Assembly (NCBI GenBank): GCA_020746835.1
Contig: JAGPNK010000002.1
Coordinates: 372,001 to 436,000 of the forward strand
Source of the DNA: Stachybotrys elegans
Lineage: Eukaryota > Ascomycota > Sordariomycetes > Hypocreales > Stachybotryaceae
Direction: 5' to 3'
DNA length: 64,000 nucleotides
Every line of letters begins with the position of its first letter. Position 1 is the first letter of the stretch. The notes under the pieces are model-generated. The model saw nothing but the letters and a program-made list of their open reading frames with translations, was not told the origin of the DNA and made no database searches. The position numbers and the translations under genes are program-made. Positions 35,754 through 46,708 of this stretch are shown here, one piece after another.

Positions 35754-36953
35754 GAGGGGTGGTGTGGGACAAGGGGGAAAGATCCGACGAAAGAAGAACG
35801 GGTAGATGCATGAAATGCAACTCGTCATGGACGGATTGGGGAGGACCCCTATTTAGATGTATTACCGCGAGTTGAGGCCATCTCATTGCCGGATTGCTAC
35901 CCTAGAACTAGGGCAGATAGATACGTAGGGATGACGGTAACAGCCGAGACAGGACTTAGTGGCAGAGTCGTGTTTTGGGTGAGAAAGGACAGGTAAAAGG
36001 CCATGGTTGGAGGATTTGGAGGTTTCTACATGCTTGGGCGTTGTACGAGAAATTGAAGGTGAGACAGCACATGTCAGATCGAATGGCATTATAAATAAGC
36101 ACTTTATCCCCATACTATAGCACAAACATGACAAGGAGAGATATTTACGATCCGAAGGTCTGGAGAAATGTTATACTGCTCGAGCGTGGAGATGATAGGT
36201 AGAGATGTCATGATGAGGGATGTGGTGTTGTGGTGTTGTGTTGTGGTGTTGTGGTGAGGATGGGGGTGGATCGGCGCCTGGCTTACCACATGCCCTGCAA
36301 CGCCAAGGAAGGGGGCGGGAAGGGGGGCACAGACGTCGGGGTGTCGGCCATGAATTATGTGCCGACTCTGAGGAGGCGGCAGACACAGCTCAGGCAGCGT
36401 AATATCGGCCTCCGTCGGGGGGTGGATGTTGGTGGATCTCTGACTCAGCCTATGGCTAAGCGGTGTGTGGGAAGAGGAGGAGGATGAATGAGTGAGGGGC
36501 TCATTTTCTGGAAACAAAGAAAAGAGGGACGGATTATGAGCTTGCGCATCCCTTGCATTGCAGCTCCACATGACGGAATGGAACGGATACAGAGAGAGAG
36601 CAAATGAAAGGAGAATCCCGTGCTCGTACATGCGCAAGCGAGGGGGCTTGATTGGATGCCGTGGACGGAAGCTGATGATGATGACGAGTGGCGCATCGTG
36701 GTAATAGCGAAGCGCGAGGTACATACGTACGTACATACAGGCAGACGTAGAGTACGGGGTGGCTGGCAAATGAGGCGAATGGAATGGATGCACATGGCGA
36801 TGATGATGTGATGATGGACGCGCGGCCAGAAAAAAATAAAAAATAAAATAAACCGATGAAAAAATAAACGGAAAAAGCAAGAGCATTCTGAAGTGTGGCT
36901 GGCTGGATGTCAAAATCCGGACAAACCAAGGGATGGATCTCAATCATGGACTG
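35754..36953. other. Region between terpene cyclase and MULE insertion
   Basis: 1.2 kb with promoter or leader sequence of the terpene-cyclase-like gene. A GTG/TTG-rich tandem run lies at about 36218-36256. The long minus-strand frame across 36104-36943 is low-complexity (His/Ser/Pro-rich) with no family motif and was not called. An A/T-rich patch at 36826-36880 precedes the transposon. Confidence 0.45.
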
Positions 36954-36962
36954 ATCACCCAT
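36954..36962. repeat. Target-site duplication, left copy
   Basis: ATCACCCAT immediately left of the element, repeated exactly at 40985-40993. Nine bases is the usual duplication length for Mutator-like elements. Confidence 0.93.
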
Positions 36963-37063
36963 GGGAGCCACTACCCTCACCACCGGTAGTGAGAATAACC
37001 GCACCACCGGTAGTGCAGATAGCTAAATTACATAAGCAGCACACAGCAATAAGGGTCACGTGC
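36963..37063 (+). repeat. MULE terminal inverted repeat, left
   Basis: 101 bp beginning GGGAGCCACTACCCTCACCA and ending in CACGTGC. It pairs with 40884-40984. All four mismatches read A here and G in the reverse complement of the right copy. It contains two imperfect palindromes (36976-36993 and 36999-37018), and a further hairpin with 10-bp arms lies just inside at 37066-37087. Confidence 0.92.
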
Positions 37064-37558
37064 CTGCTCAATGTGAACACATTGAGCAAAGCTGCAGAAA
37101 GTGCGTAAATTAGCCCCTTTTCCTATAATTCCCACAGCATCCCCCAGCACAGCCTGTATAACCTTTTCCCCTATCCATTTAATCAAATCCACTGTATTCT
37201 GGCCACTATAGAGCCTATAGCCACTATATAGATCTTCCCTAATGACTGCCTTCCCCCAGAAAGTAACTATCTATCTCATAAGGCCCTCCTTATTACTATT
37301 AACAACTAGTCAAAGCCACAAGGCTATGCCTTTATAATAGACAGATTAAGAAAGACTCTAAGTGGAAGACAGTTAGTTCACTATGTCTATAATCATTATC
37401 ACAATCGGGAAACAACAGCCACTAAAAGAGTCACATCCACCTGTAGAACAGGCTATCAGTTCTCTATTATTACAAAGGAAAGCCTTAGGAATAGCTCCTA
37501 GTATCTTCAGCATCGTCAGGGAAGTTAGTATAATATACACAACCACAAGCCCAGTCTC

Positions 37559-39361
37559 TTGCCTACCACTCACTCTATTCATCAACATCTCTTAATAGAA
37601 GAGAAAGAGACAATACAGCAGCTCGGAATATCAGGTATTAGAACAAGAGATATCAGGACCTTTATGTATACTAATAACCCAGATAGTCTTACAACTACAA
37701 GAAACTTCAGTAATATACTTGCTCAAGGAAGACATAATCTTGCTAGCAGTCAAAGCAACATACTTGCCCTATCACAGCAACTACAAGACTCAGGGTTCTA
37801 GAGCAAGATCAAGATTAACAATAACAACCAGGTAATCTCTACAATATTTATACACCTAGCATCACTAGAATACCTTCAGGCCTATCCAGATATAATCTTA
37901 ATAGACTATACCTATAAGACAAATATCTTTAATATGCCACTCCTTAATATCATTGGTATTAACGCTTAGGGGAGGTCATTCTATATTAGCTTTGCATTTC
38001 TAAGCCATAAAGAAGAACCTAACTATACATAGGCATTAAACCAGCTACATAGGATTATCAAGGAGAAGGGAATACAGTCACCATCTATCATTCTTACAAA
38101 CCGCAGTCTCCCCTATATTAGGGCTATCCAGGCAAGCTTCCTACAAGCAATATACCTTCTCTATCTATAGTATATAAACAAGAGTATCTCATGTAACTGT
38201 CAGGGTAGATTTATAAAGGATCCAAAGGATAAGAAAGGCCTAAAGGCATAGGAGAAGTTCCTTAAGTCCTGGTACTGGGTAGTATTATTACCTTCTATCC
38301 AGAATTATAAGAAAAGGCTTAAGGATTTCAAAAAGGACTAGGTAGTAACCCATGCTAAGAATATACATTATATCCTTACAGTATGGCTTAAGCCTTATAA
38401 GGAATAGATTGTAAAGGCCTGGGTTAACTAGTACTATTACTTTGGCCATAGGGCCACCTCACAATATAAAGGCATCCACTAGGTCATCAAACAGTATCTC
38501 AGGTTATTGCAGAAAGATCTTCTTTATATATAGCATTTAATCAAGAATGCCATAACAAATCAAATCAGAGATATTCATAACCAGATAGTACTGGAACAAA
38601 GCCATATACCCTCACGGCTTACAGAGTCACTCTATCACATTATACAGGGTTAAATATCACACACAGCCCTTTATAAGGTTAAGAAACAGTATGCCTAGCT
38701 AAAGAATACACTTCCAGCCTATACAAACACCTTCACAAAAACCCTCAGGCTTCCCTATACACACATACTTCAGCCACTAGTTAATCAAAAGAAGCCTCTT
38801 TAGTTATAGCACTTCCACACACAGTGGCAATATATACAGAAGGGTAACCCTCATATACTACTTAACCCACAGCAGGTTCATAACTGCTATACAGTAGAGC
38901 AGTAGATTATATCTCACAGCACCCAGCAAGAGCCCTCTACATATAAGATTATTAAGAAGGCAGTAAAGCTAAGGGCACTACCAAAGTGCTCACAATGTCA
39001 TACACTTGGCTATACTATATTATCAAAGATATACCCTCAACAGCACAATTATTTACAGGGTATTGCTACTGCAGCTCCTATGGTTGCAGCTCCTGTGCCA
39101 GCTCCCCCTTTTCCTACAAGCCCTACTATGGTAGCTGCCCCACAAAATGTGGCTACAGTAGCCAACTTGCCCGCCACTCCCCCTATAGTCACAACACCCC
39201 CCGCAGCCTCAATTTCACCTTTAAGTACAGCATCTCAGCCAATTTATATATCAGTCACACAAGCGCCATCATTAACTTCATACATAGTAGTAAAGGCACT
39301 ATTAGCAACTATCTCCTTACCTTCAGTCTCGCCGCCACCAGCGCTATCACCCCTGGCTTAA
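37559..39361 (+). pseudogene. MULE transposase, RIP-degraded
   Basis: One frame runs for about 1.8 kb with no frameshift but with more than a dozen in-frame TAG codons and a single TAA between 37799 and 38910. Many TAGs stand where a tryptophan is expected, as in ...INA-stop-GRSFYISFAFLS and NYT-stop-ALNQLHRII. The core reads DIILIDYTYKTNIFNMPLLNIIG, the first catalytic Asp region of MULE/FAR1-type transposases. At the second catalytic position ILTNRSLPYIRAI has Asn where TDR is usual, also a G-to-A change. A cysteine/histidine-rich patch (CSQCHTLGYT) follows, then an Ala/Pro/Ser-rich tail open at 39080-39361. The upstream part, from about 37370, is probably also transposase, possibly with an intron. 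It cannot produce an active protein. Confidence 0.85.
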
Positions 39362-40883
39362 AGGGATCTCCCAGTGTAACACTCTTTTGCAATTTTTCAG
39401 CAATATAAGAAAACCCATAAAAAGTAGTATACCACACAGCCTGCAAGATCACATAACAATAAAGCATATCAAAGGGCAGTAGGTCTACCAGCACAATATC
39501 CTAATTCTAATCTAAACTTCTACAATAACTACAAGCAGATAGGCAGGTGGTATAGTGATAACCCAAATACAGGGCTTCAGCCATAGACTAACAAGGAAAA
39601 GATAAGCTATCTTGACTACAAGAATGGCAAGGATGCCCAAGTTCACAGACAGATGGCCCAGGTAATGGCTAACCAACCCTATTTAAGTCACCAGGGGCTC
39701 CAGAGTATCTAGAACAATATTGCAAACAATGGCTAGACATACTATAGATATTACAGACATTCAGGTAAGGTATAAGCAATATCATTACTCTCTCTCTATT
39801 ATATATTAAGCCCTATTAATATCCACTCCAAGCCACAGCCATATATCCCTTAGGGCTTATATAACTAAAGTAAAGCCCCAAGCTCTCAATATCCCGGATT
39901 ATACCCAGGTTCTAGGTTATCCCTACCCCAGGGGCACCCTATAGCCATACTATACCTAAAGTCCTTACATTGTTACTACAATAGTAGCTATCATAGGACT
40001 GGATAACTAGCACTAACCACATTAGGTTCACATCCAGGTTAGCCCGCTACTGCTACTACTAATACACATCTTAAAGATAACCTATATACTATATAGCTTG
40101 GGTATTCTAGATATCATGATCAACATTAATGTATATCAGCTAGTCTTAAGGCAGGTAGTAATAGGTAGTATTTACTGCCTGCCTATTATAAGGGTTGGCC
40201 CAGTACTAGGCAGGGTTAGAGGGAGCCCCCAGAGGGGCCTAGATTCCTATCTATATCTTGGTATCAAAGGGTATCTCAGTAGGATAAGGCAGGGGGCACC
40301 ATATGCTCTAGTTATTACTAGGGATCTTAGCAAGTATACAGACTATCTGGCCATTATTATAAAAGGGCTATTGAAAGCCTGGGAAGGGGTTAGCAGGGTC
40401 TCTTTATAGTTAATAAGGAGCCTAGACTTGAACTTAAGGAGGACAAGCTATATATCCTGGTGGCAGGGCATTCTCATTATTAAAGGGGCCCCAGGGAGTG
40501 TTATTATTGTTTTGGTTGACTATCTTTTTATATAGGGTCTATACAAGAATAAGAGATAAAAATAAGAAAAAGAAACACTCTATAAAGGCTAAAGTACCTA
40601 TATATATAGATCTACAATATCACTTAATCACAATATGCTAATAAGGCTGTATATTAACTGATCAACTGTATAATACAGAGGCCAAGATAATAGCAATACA
40701 CTATGCCACAGCAAGGCCCTAGAGCCTGTGACTCACTTTAATACCTCCCTATAGACCTAACCACATACTTCTCTTAAAGAAGCTATCCCTTTTGCATATC
40801 CCGGCGCCTAACGCAGCTCATAGTAAAAGCTATGATTTACACACTTTCCACAGCTTCTGGCTAAATGTATACACATTCAGGGA

Positions 40884-40984
40884 GCACGTGACCCTTATTG
40901 CTGTGTGCTGCTTACGTAATTTAGCTATCCGCACCACCGGTGGTGCGGTTATTCTCACCACCGGTGGTGAGGGTAGTGGCTCCC
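40884..40984 (-). repeat. MULE terminal inverted repeat, right
   Basis: 101-bp inverted partner of the left end. Here both palindromes are perfect: a 20-bp one at 40929-40948 and an 18-bp one at 40954-40971, sharing the core ACCACCGGTGGT with centres 24 bp apart. These may be transposase-binding sites. Confidence 0.92.
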
Positions 40985-40993
40985 ATCACCCAT
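40985..40993. repeat. Target-site duplication, right copy
   Basis: ATCACCCAT immediately right of the element, identical to 36954-36962. Confidence 0.93.
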
Positions 40994-42100
40994 CCTGGCT
41001 GACATAATATTTGCGCCGAGCGGATCATTCCATCCATCACTCAATTCATACTGTATTCCTACATCTCTGCCTTTTCTTGCTCTATGTACATATGTATGTA
41101 GGTTACGTAGGTTTCCTAGCAGGCGAGGGCCGCCTAAAAATAGAGAAGGAGGGCAGCCCTATCCCTAGCGCCTGTGACGGATCCCTAGGCTGTGAGAGAC
41201 AGTGCGTGGCCGTGGCCGTGGCCAGTGCTCGACGCGAAACATGTGCGCCAAAAGCAAATGAGAGGAAGGAAGAAAAAGGTGGACGCCATCGGGGACGGAG
41301 AGAGTAGTAAGCGGCCATCATTTTCATTGTCGGGCGCCTCCTGGCACCCGCTCCGTGGAGTCGCACGGATTGATTACGAACGAAGCAGCCTGGCTGTGCC
41401 AGTTCCTAGGTATCGCTGAGCGCGAAGGCGAGATGCAGCCTCTCTGCTTATTTCCTATCGCCGGGCACGAAGCAGCCAGTGTTGTGATTATTACCCCGAA
41501 ACGGAATCCTGCGGGCCAAACCAGCCCTACCCAACCCTGCTGGCAGGCTTTCTTAGTGTGCTACCGCAGATCGGGCGACGGAGAGGGGCAATGCTTGACT
41601 GTTATCCCAAAATAGCGGTGCTGAGGGTCCCCGTCTCCCGATTGCCGGCCTCTACTGTCTTTTGGGTCAGTGGGCGCTACAGGTGCCTGGCTGCCCGCCT
41701 GGAGCTGTTAGGTCAGCAAGATACCTTAGCGTCCCCTTTTCGGTCAATAATCGACTGGCTGCCCTCCCAGGGGTCCTTGCGCAGCCAGGTGGGGCCGCCG
41801 CATCGCATCGCCAAGTGGGATGGGGAAAGCTGCATTTTCCATTTTCGCAGTGCTTTCTTTCGGCGACAGCTTCAGGCGTCCCCTAGCGCTGCCGCCCCAA
41901 TTCCTTTTCATTTAAGTATCACCTCCCGCAGCCCTCATCCTCTTCCTCTTCCCCTTCCCATTGCCTCATCGATACCCAGTCATTCCAGCAGCAAGCCTTT
42001 GCATTCCTCCCTCTCCGCCTCCATCTTCAACCCCTCCATCCAACCTCCAACCTCCAACCTCCAACCTCCAAAGAAATCACCACCACAACAAACCGCCATC
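40994..42100. other. Intergenic region right of the MULE
   Basis: 1.1 kb of ordinary composition forming the upstream region of the SDR gene. A CCAACCT tandem run (about 42038-42069) lies in its leader. No additional gene. Confidence 0.45.
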
Positions 42101-43250
42101 ATGTCCAACTTCACCGAGAAAGACATCCCCGACCTCACCGGCTACACTGCCATTGTCACCGGAGGTACGTCCCAATACCCTCCCTCCCACTCCCGCCTCG
42201 AGATCCCCTCTAACCCCCATCCCCAGGCAACTCCGGCATCGGCTACGAGACCACCAAGCAGCTCGCCCTCCACAACGCCCGCGTCTACATTGCCAGCCGC
42301 AACCTGGACCGCGTCCAGAAGGCCATCGATGAGCTCAACCAGCAGGCCGGCCGCAAGCTCGACCTGCACAGCCTCCAGATGGACCTCGTCGACCTCAAGA
42401 GCGTCAAGGCCGCCGCCGCCGACTTCAGCGCCCGCGAAGAGCGCCTCGACATCCTCATCAACAACGCTGGTGTACGTCCTCCTCCGCGTCCTTCTGCGGA
42501 AGCAGCTAACATTGTCAGGTCATGAACGTCCCCTTCAAGCTCACCAAGGACGGCTACGAGACCCAGTGGCAGGCCAACTACGTCGCCCCCCACGTCTTCA
42601 CCGCCGCCCTCCTCCCCAAGCTCCTGGCCACCGCCGCCGCCTACGACGACAAGACCCGCGTCCGCGTCGTCAACGTCTCCAGCGACCTGGCCTTCAACGG
42701 CCCCAAGACCATCAACATGGCCGACCCCAACATGACCAAGGCCAAGGGCATGATGGAGCTCCAGTACGCGAACCCGAATCCCATTTCAGCTTAGCACGCA
42801 AAGCAATGCTAACACCATCGCAGGCAGCGATATGGCCACTCCAAGCAGGCCATCATCCGTGATGCCGTCGAGATCAACAACCGATACGCCTCCCAGGGTA
42901 AGCCTCAACTGGAATCCCACGTTTCCCCTACCTAGAGCACTCGCTGACTTGCCGCAGGTGTCACTGCCTTCTCCGTGCACCCCGGTATCGTCAAGTCCGG
43001 CCTCCAGAACTCGGACCCCAGCCTGATGGGCAAGATCATCCGCCTGGCCATCCGCCTCTCCCCCACCACTCACCTCCAGGCCGCCTACAACAGCCTGTGG
43101 TGCGCCACCACGCCCGCCGCCGCCAAGCAGGCCGGCAAGTTCTTCATGCCCGTCGCCAAGCACGACGCCCGCGTCGAGGCCTGGCTCAAGGACAGCAAGG
43201 GCAACGCCGAGCTCTACGACGCCACCGAGGAGAAGACCAAGGCTCTGTAA
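42101..43250 (+). CDS. Short-chain dehydrogenase/reductase, retinol-dehydrogenase-like
   Basis: Five exons (42101-42164, 42227-42471, 42519-42763, 42824-42897, 42958-43250) encode 306 residues. The cofactor-binding glycine motif TGGNSGIG is created by the first splice, NNAG-VMNVPF by the second, and the catalytic YGHSK by the third; the active-site serine is in VNVSSDL. The overall pattern (YIASRNLDRVQKAIDEL, NYVAPHVFTAALLP, SVHPGIVKSGL) resembles retinol dehydrogenase/WW-domain oxidoreductase-like SDRs, which reduce or oxidise lipophilic alcohols with NADP(H). There is no signal peptide. Very strong C-ending codon bias suggests high expression. It is convergent with the M28 peptidase gene. 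The substrate is unknown. Confidence 0.9.
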
Positions 43251-43633
43251 GGGGTGTGTCTGCAGATGAGGAGGCTATCCTATGTATTCAAGACAAGCGG
43301 TAACGAGGACTGACTATTAATCGGGGGGTGTTTTGCGCAGACTAGATGCGCGCATGAGTCGGCGGTTTGTCGCCGTGCGACATTATTGGAAAGATTGGGT
43401 TTAGAACTTGTTTAAAGATATCCACTACGTTCGAGAAGGGCCGCGGGCCAATGCAAATATATTCACTTCGTGCACACCAACTTTCAACGAATGCCGATTT
43501 ATTTCCTTTGCGATAGCTAACTATTCAACAGCCATCACCAAGCAACGCAGCGCAGCAACGACACACAGCTGCCACGTCCACAAGGCGAGCCGGAGGCGAG
43601 GACAGCCTCCCCGGCAGGGGCCTCCGGAGGAAC
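43251..43633. other. Convergent intergenic region
   Basis: 383 bp between the SDR and M28 stop codons. It holds one copy of a GC-rich palindromic short repeat at its right end; otherwise nothing seen. Confidence 0.5.
43586..43630. repeat. GC-rich palindromic short repeat, copy A
   Basis: 45 bp beginning CGAGCCGGAGGCGAGGACAG, with inverted arms CCGGAGGC (43590-43597) and GCCTCCGG (43620-43627). A diverged copy lies at 45303-45348. It sits 3 bp from the M28 stop codon. Confidence 0.7.
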
Positions 43634-46108
43634 CTAAACCTTCAAGATCTCAGCGGCGCGCAAGATGGCCTGGGCACTCTTTGTAACCCATTCGACGGCC
43701 TGTTCCTCATTGCCCGAGCTCAGGCTGTCCTGGACGGCGGGGAAGACATCGGCGCCGTAGCCATTGTCGAGGCCAGGGGCGCTGATCACATTATGAAAGG
43801 TAGGACGGCCGGGCAAGCCGCCGGCGCTGGCGAAGCCCTTGTGGAAGTCGCGGTACTTTGCGTTGACGACATCGATGAGAATGGTGTCGTTGAAGGCAAG
43901 GGCCTGCTGGGCGACAGTGGTGATGCGGTCGGCCTCGTCGGCAAAGGTGGCGACGGCATCGTCTATGGGCGACAGGTCGATGGACAGGTCCGGGTAGGCC
44001 TCGGCGAGGGTGGCGTTGAGGTCCTCATAGTAGTTGCGCAGGACGCGGGCGGCGTTGGGCATGTCCCAGGGGATGATGACGTCGTCGACGACGTGGTAGG
44101 CGACGAGGGCCAGCCACTGGCCCATGGCGCGGTGGATCTGGAAGCCCGGGTCGCCGAAGCGGCTCATCCAGGCGTACGAGTCGTAGTGGCCGTGGTAGTG
44201 GTAGACGGGGTCGGAGCGGCCGGCGTCGGAGCCCATGTCGATGGCGCTGATGCCGTTGTGGTAGAAGGCGGCGTAGTCGCTGCCGCTGCCGAGGGGCGAG
44301 ATGTGGCCCTCGGTCGTGTTGTACCACATGTCATAGAGCGTGGGGAAGGGGCCCCAGGTGTCGGGGAAGAGGACCTTCTTCATCATGTCGACGGCGATGG
44401 TCTGCATCTCGCCCGAGCCCGAGAGCCCCGTGCGGGGGCCCGAGACGGCCACGTCGATGTTGATGTAGCAGACGGCGTTGGTGATGAGCCAGGGGAGCCG
44501 GGACTCGACCCATTCCGTGGAGCCTTGCAGGCCGAACTCTTCGGCGTCCCAGGAGCCGAGGATGCTGGGGGATTTCAGTGAATGATGACTGAGAGTGAGG
44601 ATAGGGGGAGACTTACATGGTGCGCCTGGGCTTCCAGCCATTCTCGAGCAGACGGCCAAAGGCTCGCGCAAGCTCAATCAAGATGGCACTGCCCGAGTTG
44701 GGATCTGCGGCGCCGCCAATGACCCAAGCATCGCGGTGGTTGCCGATGACGACAACCTCGTCGTCGTGGGTGCCGTTGATGACGGCAATGACGTCCCAGG
44801 CGGGCGCAACGGTGCCGTTCATCAGGTGGTCGAGGTGCAGCGTCGAGCCGGGCGCCGGGCCGGTGCTGTACGTGGCGTTGAGCTTGCCGACCCAGTTGGT
44901 GCGGTTGGCCTCGACGCCCGGGACGCCGTGGCCGTCGAGGGCCTGGAGGAGCGGGATGGCGTCGCGGATGCTGATGGGCACCGAGGGGATGGACGGGTTG
45001 TAGGGCCGGAGGTCGTTGCGCGGCGCGTCCTCGTACGACGGGTAGCCGACGGTCGAGGGGTCGCCCGAGTAGAGCGACGAGAAGCGCACGCTGCCGCGCT
45101 GGATCATGGTTGGGTTGCGCGCAGGGCCGTCTGGGAGCTGTCAGCTGGTACAACAAGATAGACGGACGGGGAGCAACATACCGGGATAAGGCAGGTATCC
45201 GTTGGCCTCAATAATCTCGCCGTCCTCCTGAGGATCCGTGAACAGCACAGCGCCAATCATGCCATTATCCTACCCAAACACCATCAGCCAAACATACCCC
45301 CTCGAGCCGAAGGCGAGGACAGCCCCTCCGGCCAGGAGCCTCCGGAGGAGAGCAGAGGAGGACGAACCTGGGCATTCTTGACTTTGGTGCCGCGGTAGAT
45401 GCCGCCGTACATGGAGAGGGCAATCTTGCCCTCGAGCTCGATGCCTGCGTCCTTGAGGACCTGGAAGTCGGCCTGCTGGCCTCGGCTACGCAAGACAGGA
45501 AGGGTTAGATGGTGTTGAGGGAGTCGGGGCGTGGGGTGACAGCTGACTTACCCGACGTAGACGTACTCGGCCGTGACATTGCCGCTGGCGCTCATGGCGT
45601 GGTAGGCGGGGATGCGGTTGGGGTAGCTCGTCGTCGAGTCCTCGTCGAGCATGTCCTCGATGAGGCTGACGTCGTGGGCGGTGCCGTCGGCGCGGTTGAG
45701 CGTGAGGGACGTGTGGATGGGCGCGGTATACCAGATCCAGAACCTGAGAGGTCAGCACAGTCGCTTCGACGAAGAGGAGGCTGCCCACTCTTCAATGTGG
45801 ACGTCGAAGCCCGCGTCGGACCACTGCTGCATGGTCCACTCGGCCATGGTGCGGTTGTGCCCGCCCAGGTGGTCGCCGTGCGTGTAGTAGTAGGACCACG
45901 AGTCGAGGTCCTTGCTGTCGAGCGAGTTGACGAGGATGGACTCGGTCTCGGTCAGCACGGGGGGGAACTCGACGTCCTGGCGCTTCGAGTGGCCGTGGTC
46001 GTGGCCGTGCTCGGCGTGCCGCTCGATGCGCCTGTGCAGGGCGTCCCAGTCGCGCTGGCAGGCCGAGGCCGCCGACGCGAGGGCCAATGCTGCTGTGAGA
46101 GATCGCAT
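43634..46108 (-). CDS. Secreted M28 metallopeptidase, glutamate carboxypeptidase II-like
   Basis: Six exons (46108-45789, 45743-45552, 45485-45368, 45269-45182, 45130-44617, 44564-43634) give 720 residues. A signal peptide (MRSLTAALALASAASA) precedes a His/Asp-rich segment and a KR site. The order is an N-terminal part, a protease-associated domain (GKIALSMYGGIYRGTKVKNAQ-DNGMIGAVLFTDP), the Zn-peptidase core and a transferrin-receptor-like dimerisation region. Zinc ligands and catalytic residues are visible in GNHRDAW, AADPNSG, WDAEEFG and YHYHGHYDS. It would remove C-terminal acidic or other residues from peptides outside the cell or in the vacuole. Each of the five introns restores a family motif, for example HIEE-FWIWYTAP and RRTI-ILGSWDAEE. 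Intron 3 contains the second copy of a palindromic short repeat. Confidence 0.92.
45303..45348. repeat. GC-rich palindromic short repeat, copy B
   Basis: 46 bp, similar to 43586-43630 with a handful of differences. It lies wholly inside the 98-nt third intron (45270-45367) of the M28 peptidase gene and makes up about half of it. Confidence 0.7.
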
Positions 46109-46708
46109 CGTGGCAGGATTGGACTTTGCTTGAGTCTATACCTCGGGGTGGAGGAGGACGGGAGCCCCGATCTGGTCATGTAAGTGGAATATATATACCC
46201 TGCCTCTGCTCCCACAATCGGGATGCTGCAAGCTCCATCAATCATGACGTTGCAGCACAAAAGGTCCCTCGCCTCCCCCTCCCAACCGATGGCAATGGGC
46301 CTGTCTATCGCAACTACCGATGGACGACGACTTGCCTATTTGATGCGGATTGCATGCGCTACCCGATGCATCAGCGGTGGGTTTGGAGACGCTGGGCAGG
46401 GGTCCGGCTGTCTTATCGCGACATGGAGGCTTCCCCCGCACCGTTCGGCATGACAACATCGCGGTCGTAAGCGAGTGGGATGACTGATAACATCAAGGAA
46501 TACTGGGAAGCGGGGGGTAACGTTGGTTTGTACGCGGGGGTTGGACAGGAGGTGAGAGTTCCACGGTGGAAGAGATGGATCAATTGGCAAACAATGGTGC
46601 TGTGTAAGACGCAGAATATAATAATAGTTTTGTCAGTGACACAATCAGCATGAGGAGATCAACCCCTCACGTCCCCAACTCCATCGTCCTGTATCACCCC
46701 GCTCCTCC
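46109..46708. other. Intergenic region
   Basis: 600 bp holding the promoter of the M28 gene and the 3' flank of the flavoprotein gene. A TATATATA-like box lies at about 46188-46196, some 80 bp upstream of the M28 start. No gene seen. Confidence 0.5.

Larger units (their letters stand above)
36963..40984. mobile_element. Mutator-like DNA transposon (MULE), complete but inactivated
   Basis: 4,022 bp bounded by a perfect 9-bp target-site duplication and about 101-bp terminal inverted repeats with 4 mismatches, with weaker similarity continuing to about 155 bp. Interior sequence is AT-rich and TAG-rich, very unlike the GC-rich flanking genes. The plus strand carries a decayed transposase frame at about 37559-39361 with a MULE-type core. 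Long inverted ends, the 9-bp duplication and the transposase type together identify a Mutator-like element, the superfamily that includes Hop of Fusarium. Identical duplications mean that the insertion is structurally intact, while the coding sequence shows RIP-type decay. The stretch after the transposase frame (39400-40880) has no recognised gene; a 103-codon frame at 40098-40409 has no family match I can name. Confidence 0.92.

Noticed and set aside
36104..36943. 279-codon minus-strand frame
   Set aside because: Low-complexity Ser/His/Pro-rich translation, no motif, not linked by splicing to the terpene cyclase. Could be leader sequence.
40098..40409. 103-codon frame inside the MULE
   Set aside because: Open, but I cannot match it to a known protein; the surrounding sequence is decayed. 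Kept as part of the element, not as a gene.
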